A stretch of 64,000 nt of DNA, taken from NCBI GenBank assembly GCA_025765615.1, contig JAIVFJ010000178.1, positions 62,001-126,000 on the forward strand, in the 5' to 3' direction. The notes beneath the pieces are model-generated. The model had not been told where the DNA came from, ran no database searches, and saw nothing but the letters and a program-made list of their open reading frames with translations. A program made the position numbers and the translations under genes. Position 1 is the first letter of the stretch. Every line of letters begins with the position of its first letter. Positions 20,583 to 31,412 of this stretch are shown piece after piece. Origin of the DNA: Zopfochytrium polystomum. Its lineage: Eukaryota; Chytridiomycota; Chytridiomycetes; Chytridiales; Chytridiaceae.

Positions 20583-22075
20583 CTCCTCCAAACTGCCCCT
20601 GTTTCATCACCACCACCAGCACCACAAACACCTCAGATTCCAAGCCCCACCAACTCACCATGGATGTCAAGATTCAACTCTCACCCAAGTCAACCATCAC
20701 AACCAAGGCCCTTATAGACTCTGGATCATCCTGCAACATCATTGATGCCACCCTTGCCAAGTCTTGTGCCATTCCCACCATCAAGAAATCCACACCCCTC
20801 AAGGTTCACTTTGCCAATCATGCTCTGTTCAAGGAAATCAGCCATGAAACCAAGCTAAACCTCCACATCCAAGACTTTCCACCATCCATGGTCAACCTGG
20901 AAGTATTGGATCTTGGCTCACCCACATTCTCTGTCATCCTGGGATTACCATGGCTGCAAGCCCAGAACCCTGCCATTGATTGGGTCACTGGTCAAGTCCA
21001 ACCTCCACCAATTGGAACAGTCACCCAAAACTCAAGTCAAGCCTCCAAGTCTCATGCTCTCAAGTCCCTGATTCAAGGCTCTCAGCCTAGTATCCAAGGT
21101 CAACCACAAATGACAGCTCCAGTATCAGCCTGCAGCTCACAGATCCCAGCCAAGATTCAAGTTTCACAGTTCACAGTTCATAGTCAAGATTCCAGCACAG
21201 CTCATAGAGCTCACAGTCATGGCCAAGTCTGTAGTTCACAGAACCCACAGTCAAAGATTCAAGTACCACAGTTCACAGTCCAAATTCAAGATTCAAGCTC
21301 CACAGCTCACAGTCTTTGCCAAGAACAGAACCCTCAGTCAAAGATTCAAGAATCACAGTTCCCAGTCAACAATTCAAGCCCCACTGCTGATGAGCACAGA
21401 AGGACAGACCTTGCACCTGAAGGGGGAGATGGTTTCACCCCACCATCCAAGACACACCTTTCACTGCTTCCTGACAGTGTGTGGGCCCATGCTATTTCCA
21501 AGGACCCCAAGCCTCACAAGATTCAAATCAGCCAAGAAGAGGAAAAACTTGAGATACTCAAGACAAGGCATGTTGCAGCAACAGCTGGACACCCAGGAGA
21601 GCACAAGACATATGAGCTTGCTTCCAGAGACTTTTACTGGCCAGGCATGAGGAAGAACTTGCAGTCCAAAAGACCAAGTCCCAAGCTAGACAACCTCAAG
21701 TTGAGACCTTTCAAGATCTTGGAGCAAATCAATCCAGTCACCTTCAAGCTGGATCTCCCTGCATCCATGAAGATCCACCCAGTTTTCCATGTCAGCCTTT
21801 TGGAGAAGTTTGTGGCCAATTCCATTCCAGGCAGAGTTGTTCCTCCTCCTCCTCCAGTTGAGGTAGAAGGTGAAGAGGAATTTGAGGTTGAACAAATCTT
21901 GGATGCCAAGTGGTTTGGAAGGACACTCAAGTTCCTTGTTAAGTGGAAAGGTTACTCAGATGCTGACAACACCTGGGAACCTGAGTCAAACCTCACTCAC
22001 TGCCAAGACCTTCTGCTCAAGTTCAAGACCAGGTACCCCACCAAGTTGCAGAAGAGGCCTAAAAGGGGGAGATGA
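20542..22075 (+). CDS. pol: Truncated Pol of gypsy copy 1 (protease, integrase zinc region, chromodomain)
   Basis: Read in -1 frame from the frameshift site to TGA 22,073-22,075, flush with the 3' LTR. Order: retropepsin (ALIDSGSSCN with the ILGLPWL flap strand), a Ser/Gln-rich linker of short repeats, the integrase zinc-binding start (TAGHPGEHKT...DFYWPGMRK), then the integrase C-terminal segment and a chromodomain (LKFLVKWKGY...NTWEPESNL). Against copy 2, about 1.4 kb (reverse transcriptase and RNase H) and 774 bp (integrase catalytic core) are missing. The second deletion ends in an 8-nt direct repeat TGAGGAAG and is exactly 258 codons. The product could still be processed and bind chromatin, but cannot copy or integrate DNA. 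Confidence 0.85.
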
Positions 22076-22428
22076 TGTTATGAATCACCCTCTGGAAACC
22101 TCTGGAACCTTCTAGAACATTCCTTCATGGAACCTTCTGGAACCTTCTGGAACCTTCTAGAACATTCCTTCATGGAACCTTGTGGAACCTTCTGGAACCT
22201 TCTTTGCTTTCCTGACTTGTCTTGTTGTCATTGGTATCATTGGTATCATTGTATTACTAATTGCTCTTTCTGGAACTTTCTTTGAGTCTTGACAAGGAAG
22301 ACTCTCAAAAGGTATAAAAGGGGGATGGGGGACCTGTCCCATCCCTCAAGTGAATTATTGTTTCCAATACAATCATCACTCCTCTCAGTTCCTTGTCTGC
22401 CTTGTCCTGTCCTGCCCTGTTCCTGACA
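22076..22428 (+). repeat. 3' LTR of gypsy copy 1
   Basis: 353 bp; differs from the 5' LTR by about three substitutions near the 3' end, so the insertion looks young. The last 40 nt match the 5' LTR of copy 2 better than its own partner. Confidence 0.93.
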
Positions 22429-22466
22429 AGAAGGTTCCAGAGGTTTCCAGAGGGTGATTCATAACA
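22429..22466 (-). repeat. Reversed LTR end fragment
   Basis: 38 bp exactly complementary to the first 38 nt of the gypsy LTR, lying head to head with the 3' end of copy 1. Evidence of rearrangement or nested insertion rather than clean integration. Confidence 0.8.
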
Positions 22467-22479
22467 TACAAATGAAAAA

Positions 22480-22797
22480 ATAAATAATAAATTAGGCGGG
22501 CGTGGGGTAGTGCCTGTCAGGTACCCCATCCCTAGGCAGTCAGGCAGTCTCTGTCAGTCACTGAAAAAGAAAATATGCTGAGAAAACCCTGGTTGCAACA
22601 GAAACTGTTAAGACAAAAGTAGTAAAAGCAAGCCCAATAAAGATGGGTTAGTTGCAAATACACTTTGGTAATGCCTTGGAAACTAAAGAACCAGGAATTA
22701 TAATAGGGGTCCCAATCCTTGCAGTTTTATGACAGGTACGCTTGTTTTTGCGTATAAAATCCCTAGACTTTATTACTGAGACCTCAGTGCAGTCTCA
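22480..22797 (-). repeat. Inverted partial copy of the element nested in piggyBac A
   Basis: Reads, in reverse, as the first about 320 bp of the insertion at 15,549, ending ...CAGTCTCAC, the complement of the GTGAGACT terminus. About 85-90% similar by eye. The other end of the element is missing. Confidence 0.7.
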
Positions 22798-23221
22798 CCC
22801 CCCCCTTATCAAAATCTCTTGTAGTTCCAGCTGCAGGAGTTGTAGGAGAAGTACTTATAACCAATCAAAAGAGCGGAAGCAGAGCTATTCAGGTGTGAAA
22901 GGGCGTCCTCTGGTCGCTCCTGGTTGTTGAGGAGATGGCCGGTAAAGTTGGATCAGTAGTGTCCAACTTGGAGGCCCATTGAATTGCGTAGAGAAGTTGT
23001 AGAGAGCTGCGTGATGACTTATTAGAAAGAGGAGATTCAGAGCTTTTGAATGCACTATAGCATGTCCAGATTGAATGACAGAGTGAGCCAGGAGAGGGTG
23101 CGGAAAATTTTTGGCCTCCCCGTCGAGAAGGTTTCTAAAGTTGAGCTAGGCTGATTCTGGTTGTTGGTAGAGATTGTTGTTCTGAGCTAGTTGATGCAGC
23201 CAGACAGCTGGCATGCTGTTG
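22798..23221. other. Spacer, no gene recognised
   Basis: About 420 bp of unremarkable sequence between two repeats. No open frame or motif of note. Confidence 0.5.
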
Positions 23222-23929
23222 TGTAAACAGTCTACTCTGAGTGAGTCAGTGGAAGGAGTGAATGAAGTGGAGATGTGTGTTTGTGGGCGGTCCTTCTCCC
23301 CAACTTGGAGAGAAAGAGAAAAAACTCTGTTGTGAATAATTGATAGATAACGATGATATGCACGCTATAATAGTTGCTAGGCAAGCATGACTGACACAGG
23401 GTAGAAACCTCTCCTATATTATCTGCTTGAGCAGAGGAGGAGAAAATCTGTTTACACCAGGTTTCTGTTCCACTTAATACTCAGAGTATTTGTCAACAGA
23501 GCAAGCCAGTGCCCAGGTCTGCGTTGGCGGTGGCTTGCTCTCCATGGGCATCGTGAGAACAATAACTGACAGTCACAATAGGTTCAGGTCCATCTTGTGC
23601 CTCTTGCTGCTAACTAGTTCCACCTAACACCAGGTGCTGGCTTGCACTGTTGACAAATACTCCAAGTATTAAGTGGAATGGAAACCTGGTGTAAACAGTT
23701 TTCCTCCTCCTCCTCTGCTCAAGCAGATAATATAGGAGAGGGTTTTACCCTGTGTCAGTCATGCTTGCCTAGCAACTAGTACAGTGTGCATATCATCATT
23801 ATGTATCAATTATTGATAACAGAGTTTTTTTTCTCTTTCCCTCCAAGTTGGGGAGAAGGACCACCCACAAACGCACATCGCCACTTCATTCACTCCTTCT
23901 GATCACTCACTCAGAGTAGACTGTTTACA
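23222..23929. mobile_element. Foldback element F1 (long terminal inverted repeats)
   Basis: 708 bp. It begins TGTAAACAGTCTACTCTGAG and ends with the complement CTCAGAGTAGACTGTTTACA. The two arms, about 300 bp each, match along their length around a 110-bp centre (about 23,521-23,630). No coding capacity. Further copies at 35,900-36,695 and 39,902-40,070 share arms and centre. No clear target duplication was found. Probably a non-autonomous DNA transposon of unknown superfamily. Confidence 0.82.
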
Positions 23930-24647
23930 AAAGAAAAAGATCCAGGCAGAGTAATTTGTGGAGTCTTTTTTTTGACCTTACTTGCGAATTACAAATATTT
24001 GCTCCATGTCATTTACTGCGGTTTTGGTAGTCACCAACAAACAACTCTTTGGCCTGAAACAGCTATATCCTGGCAATACTTTCCCTTGAAAGTGATGGAG
24101 TGGAGACTAACAAAATCCGTTTGCCTCTGCACTTCCAGAAGTGGAACGCAGTTTCATCTGTCACGAGTGTCAGAATCGCTCAACCACAAACACTTGCCTC
24201 ACGCAAAATCCTGCGACTACTTCCACAATCACATCCCTCCCGTACTTCCTGCCTTCATCTGCCCCTCTGCTGCAAACACCTGTGCTGGCGGAGGCCTCGA
24301 TAATGTTGCTTCCACCGTGAGGCTGAATATTTACAAACGATCACAAAAGTGGATAAAATGTTCGCTGGGATTTTTCCATTTCTCAGCGACCCGTTCCTCC
24401 TTCTTTGATTGGTTGAGAAAGGGTTACGGCAATCGATCCGTTCCTTGTCATTTGCTGGCCTCCCGTCTGATCCGAGGGATCATTTTCCGCCCAGAAACCG
24501 GTCCATCCACAGATCCATCCTTCAATCCACGAAAACGCTTCGCAACTCTATTTTCTCTCTTCTCCTTCACGCTTGAGTTGCTCTTTGCGGCAGTCCTTTT
24601 TGTGCAGCCGCCTTCCCTCTTCCAGTGGCTATCTGTCAATTCACAAA
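23930..24647. other. Region upstream of PDH E2, no separate gene recognised
   Basis: About 700 bp. A long open frame crosses it but has no domain or splice logic and runs into the E2 start in another frame. The last 300 nt should include the E2 promoter and leader. Confidence 0.5.
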
Positions 24648-26750
24648 ATGCTCTTCGTTGCCCGGAACCAGCTGCGACATCAGCTGAGGCTTCTCCAACT
24701 TAACACGCACCAGCTGCCATCGGTGGTGCCATACCTGACAGCCGTTTCCACGAGCGCGATGGCCCCATCTGTGGCAACGGTTGCAGTGTGTCGATCGTTT
24801 TCCTCACTCCCTACGTTGCTACCGCCTCATCGCTGCCGTCTGCGACTCTTCCTGTTTTGGCATCCAACCGGTGAGCCTGAAAAGGTGTCGTCTCGCTGAC
24901 ACTAAGCTTTTCTTCAAATCCTCCAAGTCGTACCTATTCGACAGCAAAAAGTGAGCGTGTTGCGTTTGTTGGCCTTTAGAACCAACCGTTCACTTGTAAC
25001 CCTCAACAGCATATCCTCCGCACGTACTCATGGCAATGCCCGCGTTGTCGCCCACAATGACCCAAGGTATGAACTCGTTTGGCTGACAGCTTCTTCTGAT
25101 TTCGCATGTTCAGGAAACATCGGTACCTGGAGAAAAAAGATAGGAGATGCTATATCCCAGGGCGATGTTCTCGTCGAGATTGAAACGGATAAGGCGCAGA
25201 TGGATTTCGAGTGCCAGGAGGAGGGTTTCCTTGCGAGAGTCTTTCTAGACGCTGGAGCAAAGGACGTTCCCGTTGGAACAGTAAGTCTTCGACAGCCTCG
25301 AGCGAAAGGGATAAACTAAACGTGAGGAACCAGCCCCTCTGCATTCTCGTCGAGAATAAGGAGGACGTGGAAGCTTTGGCGACTTCACTCTTGGCAGTGC
25401 ACCCGTACCCACATCCGAAGCATCGGGGCCAACCGAAACTCCACAGGCCCGCGTCTTCGCCAACAACAGTGACTCCTCCAGCTGCAGTTCCTGCCGTATC
25501 TCAGTCCTCCGGACACTCTGGTGAGGTTGCGTGTTTTCAGACAGGCAAGCTGACCAGAGAAACAGAGCGCATTCTTGCAAGCCCCGCGGCTCGATTCATA
25601 GCAGCGTCAAAAGGAGTGCCACTGGATCAGGTCACGGGTACAGGTCCAAACGGTCGAATCTTGAAAGGTGATGTTGAAGCGTTCAAAGGAGCGGGTCCTG
25701 TCCCCACCCCAGCTCCGGCCGTTCCAGCAGCATCCGTCGTTGCAGCCTTCACTTCCTGCGCCCCAAACCGCTCAGTTTGTTTGAAGATATCCCCGTTGTC
25801 CAACGTTCGGAAGGTTCATGGCCTTTTCGCTTCTTTGCGCAAGTGTAATATTTACCCTCTGTTTAATGATAGGTGATTGCCTCGCGCCTTACCGAGTCGA
25901 AGCAAAGCAATTCCCCATTACTATCTCACAACTGAAATTAATGTGGATGCAGTTTTGAAGTAAGAAGGACACCCCTCGTTCGATAATAACCTTATGCTGC
26001 CTCAGGCTTCGTGAAACTCTGAACGCAAAGGCTGGTGGACTGTTCAAGATTTCAGTCAATGATTTCGTGATCAAAGCCTCCAGCTTAGCGCTCAGGGATG
26101 TGCCAGAGGTCAAACAGTGCTTGGCAAGGTTCATTTATCCGGCAGTAAGTTGTCGTCCCTGCTCAAAGGCTGTATTGGACGTGGTGTATCAGATACAAAA
26201 CCGCCGATATCTGCGTTGCTGTCGCCACTGGTACGCCTCACTCTAAAACGCTCATTTGCCTTTTCCCTCACACTCGTCATTATTGTAATTTTCAGAGACG
26301 GGGCTTATAACACCAATTTTGACTCAAGTTGAAGCAAAAGGCTTGTCTATAATTTCTGGGAGCATGAAGGAGCTTGCATCGAGGGCCCGGGATGGCAAAT
26401 TGGCACCTCATGAGTACCAAGTATGGTTCTTGGTGCCTGCCTGAAAGGTCCATTCTTTCCTAACATGATTATTAGGGTGGATCTTTCACTATCTCCCAAC
26501 CTTGGCATGTTTGGAATTCAGTCCTTCACTGCCATCATAAAACCCTCCACAACGCGGCAATCCTAGCAGTTGGTGGCGTCGAGGATAAACTTGTTCTGGA
26601 TTCATCAACAGAAAAGGGATTCGCGTCACAGAAATCCCTTCGTGTGGACTTTGAGCTGCGACCACCGCGTTGTTGACGGGGCTGTTGGAGCGAAAGTGGC
26701 TTCAAAAGTTTAAAGGTTATGTTGAAAACCCTATTTCAATGCTGCTTTGA
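24648..26750 (+). CDS. Pyruvate dehydrogenase complex E2, dihydrolipoyl acetyltransferase (frame-disrupted copy)
   Basis: Mitochondrial acetyl transfer from lipoate to CoA. The N-terminus (ATG 24,648) is Arg/Ser/Leu-rich, like a matrix targeting peptide. The lipoyl domain starts [14 protein letters not shown] in an exon ending at 25,066 and continues GNIGTWRKK...; the lipoyl-lysine is in [10 protein letters not shown]. Then come an Ala/Pro linker and the E3/E1-binding domain ([20 protein letters not shown], about 25,580-25,690). The catalytic core has [40 protein letters not shown] and the active-site [14 protein letters not shown], ending at TGA 26,748. Introns of 45-70 nt are phase-correct where frame holds. 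At least six one-base frame changes (for example near 25,905, 26,113, 26,495 and 26,625-26,690) interrupt a protein whose residues are otherwise all in place. Sequencing indels are more likely than a pseudogene. Confidence 0.85.
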
Positions 26751-27308
26751 ATGGCATGCATGTGGAGCCCTGCATGCGCGTGGGTTTTGATTCTTGAATC
26801 CTCTTCGTTGCATTTTCTTTCATGTTGGTGTCCCAGCAGTCCTGCTGTTCAATACGATAAAGAGTTACGAAACCTCTGTTCTTTCTGGTTATGGACAATA
26901 GTGCATTTCGTGATTTTGTGAAAGTGGACGAGAAGAGCGAGACTGCAAGTCAGACTGCAAGCATTTTGTACTTGTAAGTAGGAGAACTTCCTGCGAAAAC
27001 CGCAGGAGGAACGATCACAACACAGCGTACGTTTCGCAAACTACCCCTTGGGTCCGTTTTTTCGTTAGTCTCTGCAGTGTCTGTCGGAGTCGATGAAACC
27101 ACTGCACCAGCCCTTTGCGTCCCTCGCTGAAGTGCTGGCATTACTTCCGCCGAAAACCTGCCGCAACGGCCGGGCCAGCTTCCCTTGCAACGATTCTGCT
27201 TGTACTTTAATCATTAGCACGGCGACGGGAAATAAGGGAGGGGCATTGGGTGGTCCCATGAATGAGAAGGGGCAACTTTTTTCTCTCTTTCAAATAAATT
27301 GTGGAAAA
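26751..27308. other. Intergenic E2-PCF11, no gene recognised
   Basis: About 560 bp holding the E2 3' UTR and probable PCF11 promoter. Short frames on both strands have no motif. Confidence 0.5.
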
Positions 27309-29743
27309 ATGAACAACCCACGCCTGGATGCCGTCAGGCGCGAGTACCGAACTGCACTTGCCGAACTCACGTTCAACTCCCGCCCAATCATTCAAATCTA
27401 ACCGTAATCGCTGGCGAGAATCTCGCAGCGCGCGTCGGCGATCGTACAGGCGGTGGAAGATCAGCTGCGAAATGTACGTAGAACGAAGTTCCTCTTCCGG
27501 CTCAGTCGGGCACCTGTCAGATCAGCCTTCTTCGTCGTTACTTGGGATCCACCTTCATCTTTCAGGCGGGGTCGTGGCGCTGCTCGGTCGTCCGATCATG
27601 AAGAATGAAATAAAAGTCCCGTATGGTTTAGAAACCGACGCCAGCTGGCCAACGTGGAAAACCTCTTTACTGTCTGCCTCTCCTGTGTTCAATTACTTTT
27701 ATGGGCTTCATATTGGTTCCTTGCCGAGCCTTTCACTAACACTCCGCAGGCCTCCCCTCGCCAAAAACTGCCCGTTCTATACTTAATGGACTCGATTTGC
27801 AAGAATATCGGCTCCACATACCTGGTTCTGTTCGCTCAGAAACCTGTTCCAGTCCTTTACGAACGCCTATTCCACTGTCGATCCTGGCGACCGAGTGTCG
27901 TTAATAAGGTCGTGGCCACCTGGAGATCGTTAGATGGAAGACCCCCTATTTTTTCCGCTGGACGTCATCCAAAAGCTGGAGAAACTTCATGACCCGGATT
28001 TAATCAGCGTCGTGGATCTGGGTCGCACATTCACGTGAACCCCAGCTTCGTGGTAAATCGAAAAGATGCCCTCGTTTTAGAGCGTAACATTACTTAGGGG
28101 AGACCTAGACCTGGTCCCACCCAGAACGCCACCCGCCCGCCTTTCCGAGGGAGTCATGCCAGGTACGAGTAGGCCTTTCATACCTGCACCACTTCGTGCT
28201 GACTTTGGACTTCCGTGCAAGATTCAGGCATGACGGTCAGCGACCAACCCCTGCCGTAGCTGAGGCAAGACGGGCGCGAAGAGGCAGATCGCCGCTTGGT
28301 GACGACAGTGGTCCCTCGAGTAGGTTCTAGTACTTCGGTTACCGAGTCTAAATTTTACCGCAGCCCCCACCTCGATCGCTTCAAGATACCCAACTATCTC
28401 GGCTTCTAGTTCAAGCAAATTCAGGCACTTTTGACTCACAGCGCCAAATCACGATGGCTAATCCCTTGGATGGACTTTCCTTAAGCCAGATACCAATTCT
28501 CACCGAGGTTTGTTGAAAGCTCATATTTCTCAAAATCTTAGCAGACAGGCAAGCTCCTAGAGTTTATCACGCGTAATCAGCTCACAGCAACTCAAATGCA
28601 AGAGATCTCCCAAAAGCTCCAAAGCATGCAGCCAACCCCAGTTACACCCCCCTCGCAACTTGTTTCGATAAATACAGTTGTTGATTCCCTTGTTGCGAAT
28701 GCGGCATCCCCGCTTCTTCCTTTAATTTCCGGCTTTGCCGGTTATCGCACCGATGCCAAGCGGTCGGTCACCCTAAACCTTGCACCCACACCCAGTAGAT
28801 CCACAGGAAAAATACATATTCCTCCAATAGCGTTGACAACGGAGGAAATTAACAGGTTGGCCTCGCTTTTCGTAGACAGCTGACTCAGACACTTCCGTTA
28901 CAGAGTGTATCCCCGAATCATTTCGGTCAATATACGATATGCTCAAGTCGCATTGCAAGCAATGTGGTGCACGCTTGTACAGGACAAGAGCCCGAAGATG
29001 GTAGAGCACATGGATTGGCACTTTCGGCAGAACCGCAGAGCGAAGGAGAAGGACCGAAAGGCAGTTTCGCGTGGGTGGTATCTTACTGAGGATAGCTGGC
29101 TGAAGGAAAAGGAATCCGGTGTCACCGAAGCTTCGAGTAAGTGCACACAACAGCGGTTCGCGCACCTGACGCCAGCTTTTTGGCACCTGCAGTGCAAAAC
29201 CTGTTTTTTGAATCAGCCACCCCAGCTCCACTGTCCAAGTTGGATGAGGTTTTGGCGTCTCTCCCTGCTGATGACCTTGGTGGACCTAAACTGTGGAATA
29301 TGTGGAGAAAGGTTTGACCGCTACTGGAACGAAAATGATGAACAATGGGAAATCAAGAATGCGCTTAAAGTTGGCGACAGGTGTGCACGTCTTATTAACT
29401 GTTGCAACATGTTTACCGGAAAGACCGTACTGGCAGGTACTCCACCAGACGTGCTACAGAGATGCAGGAGGAAGTGGCTCAAATCCTTTGAAGCGGCTGC
29501 TACCGGATGGGGAGACCGTGGAGTCAGCGAAGAGGGTTCAGGTATGAAATTAGGCGGAGAAAAGTGTTTGAATGCTGTTGGATTCTTATTCATAAAAATA
29601 CATTACTATTGTGAGGTTGCTGCCGGCGGTGCTTTCTTGTGGTCTAAGTACTACGTGATGTCAATCGCTTTCAGGTCGAGAAGCCTAATGCAAAGGTTAA
29701 GGGCTCGGATATAACCCCACATTTGCGAACCCTCTTAAGTTAG
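27309..29743 (+). CDS. PCF11: mRNA cleavage and termination factor Pcf11 (frame-disrupted)
   Basis: Nuclear CF IA subunit that binds the Pol II CTD and promotes 3' cleavage and termination. From ATG 27,309 the CTD-interacting domain reads YRTALAELTFNSRPIIQ, ASAIVQAVEDQLRN and, after introns, KLPVLYLMDSICKNIGSTY...FTNAYSTVDP...FPLDVIQKLEKL. A Gln/Pro-rich middle (about 28,454-28,880) follows. Next is zinc finger 1 (HCKQCGARLYR...MVEHMDWHFRQNRR, then SRGWYLTEDSWL). Zinc finger 2 is CGICGERFDRYWNENDEQWE...LHQTCYRDA. The last exon (29,675-29,743) ends HLRTLLS-stop. Frame is lost at a probable missing A (about 27,393), near 27,430 and between the Cys and His halves of finger 1 (about 28,980). The 3' end overlaps MED18 on the opposite strand by 47 bp. 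Confidence 0.85.
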
Positions 29744-30613
29744 ACGCAAACTTCGTCAGGTCATCCGACATTTTAAGAACTTGCTCTTGCACAACGCGAT
29801 CTCCGTTCAGCTCGACAAGCCAGTTTTGATCAACACTAATTGGTGGCATCATTGTAGAAAGCTGATGTTGCTTCACAACCTGAAAACGCGAAACTGGCAG
29901 TTAAAAAACTATAGGAACCCGCATAGACGTTGCTAGTACTTTGTGAATCGTGCATATGGTTAAAGTCATGCTACCATGCTGGAACCGGAAGCCCTTTCGA
30001 ACAAATTCATACTTGAACCTGCGTCCAATATGGTCGTCAGATGGATAGTCAGCGGAACCACTACATCGCACGTGTAACCCATAAGAGAAAGGAACTGAAA
30101 GCAGTCTCCTTCTAATCGGGACTCGTAAATGGCCCTGATACTTGTGTTGTTTCCTGGTTTCGGTGGTTCGGGCGGCCCTTGGAACACGAGCGACCTTGAA
30201 CGAATTTGTGACAAAGTCGAACAAAGCAATGAATACCATGATCTCTCCGACAACGAAAGGATACTGCCATCTCTGCCAGCGGCTGCACTGCGCAAGCGAA
30301 GGAGGGTTTCAAATTTTCCAAAGCCAGTCGGTGCTGCTGCTGAAGAGGTCAGGTTACAACTGGTAGAACTGCAGGAGCAAGCACCTTGACATGCGACGGG
30401 TGAGAAGACCACTTCGTGTTCGAAAAGGTTCTCGGTGCTGTCGAAGTCAACATAACCGCAAAGCCCCACCAGCCTTTCCAAGAGATCAGGGACATGCTGA
30501 GATGCAATCATGCCAGCAAGACTGCACTGGTATTTGGATGGAGTGGTTGCCGATGATTGTAGCGGCTTTTGCCCGATCGAGGAGGTTGCAGGAAAGTCGA
30601 TCATCCCATCCAT
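29697..30613 (-). CDS. MED18: Mediator complex subunit 18
   Basis: Head-module subunit of Mediator, bridging activators and RNA polymerase II. Three exons: 30,613-30,072, 30,018-29,940 and 29,879-29,697. Both introns are GT..AG and phase-correct, giving about 267 residues with no frame break. Exon 1 has the conserved start of the fold, CSLAGMIASQHVPDLLERLV followed by LCGYVD...LFEHEVVFSP. A Ser/Pro-rich loop comes next. Exon 2 gives TFKYEFVRKGFRFQHGSMTL and exon 3 the final strand and helix NWLVELNGDRVVQEQVLKMS. This is the standard MED18 two-lobed barrel pattern. Its stop lies inside the last exon of PCF11 (convergent overlap 29,697-29,743). Confidence 0.85.
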
Positions 30614-31412
30614 TTATTGCACTGCAATTGTCGAAATTCGTGGAAAAGTGGGGCCAGCACACCTGGCCTGAACATTGTACATTGACCCCACCGGCACAGC
30701 TTCCCGAAATGGCCACGAACAACTACCGGTGTGGAGGAGCCACACTCCAAGTCATCCGCTGGCGCTCGAACAACGATGTTCGCACAGGGATTGAGTGTTC
30801 CCGTCACCGTGTGGGCTCTTCGAGAAAGGCCTTGACGTGAGAAATGGTTTCTTTTCTCGTATGCGATCCGTCGGGACCCGTGTCGGCGGCGTTGGCTATC
30901 CCCTGTCGAATTCGAAATCAGGGGCGCCGCCACCTCATGGGAAGACTGCAATTCCCACATCGGCTGCCGAACGTGACCTCGCCAAGAGCGATGTCTGCGC
31001 CGTCGGTGTCGTGCCTACTGGAGTAGCGGCGAAGGAATGGACTGTTTAACAAGGTGGACAGACTCGAGAGTTTCTGGTGCGTGCCAAAGCGCTGTGCGCG
31101 GATGAACGGTGTTTGAGTTTCTTTTGGCAAAGGTTGCTTTGGCTCCATTTCGCCTACTATATTTTTTTTTTCTACATACTCCATCTCCGCTGGGATATAC
31201 ATGTCGCCCCCATTACCAAGTGCCTTTCGCCCTTAGCTTATATTTGTTAATACCCTGATGCTGCTGCCCGACAACCAAGCCGGCGGCTGACGCTCTTCTC
31301 GTCCAGTTGCCGTGCGTGCCGTCTTCGGCAATTTCGGTCGCCTGAACCAAAACCCGAACCACGCTTTCAGTTCGCAAAGAGCGAAGGAAAATATCGAACC
31401 CCAGCTCCTGCT
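30614..31412. other. Divergent intergenic region, possible but unsupported frames
   Basis: About 800 bp between the divergent starts of MED18 and the subunit-J-like gene. Frames on both strands at 30,800-31,050 look coding-like in composition but have no recognisable domain and no splice partners. Most likely promoters and leaders. Confidence 0.45.

Larger units (their letters stand above)
19248..22428 (+). mobile_element. Ty3/gypsy chromovirus, copy 1 (internally deleted)
   Basis: Complete at the ends: two 353-bp LTRs (19,248-19,600; 22,076-22,428) starting TGTTATG and ending TGACA, nearly identical to each other. Between them are a primer site, gag, a shortened pol frame and a polypurine tract that touches the 3' LTR. 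Reverse transcriptase, RNase H and the integrase core are missing. The deletions keep frame, so pol still reads protease - integrase zinc region - chromodomain. No 5-bp target duplication is visible (left 'gcttg', right 'agaag'). The right side abuts a reversed LTR fragment. Confidence 0.93.

Noticed and set aside
20355..20591. Minus-strand frames inside gypsy gag/pol
   Set aside because: No domain content; explained by codon bias of the plus-strand retrotransposon genes.
23972..24703. 243-codon open frame upstream of PDH E2
   Set aside because: No domain, overlaps the true E2 start in another frame, and composition fits leader sequence.
29966..30613. MED18 as one uninterrupted frame to 29,966
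   Set aside because: The frame runs through a 53-nt GT..AG intron; the conserved strand is only recovered after splicing at 30,072/30,018.
30601..31049. Candidate genes between MED18 and the ATP synthase J-like gene
   Set aside because: Frames on both strands look plausible in composition but have no motif, start context or splice partner.
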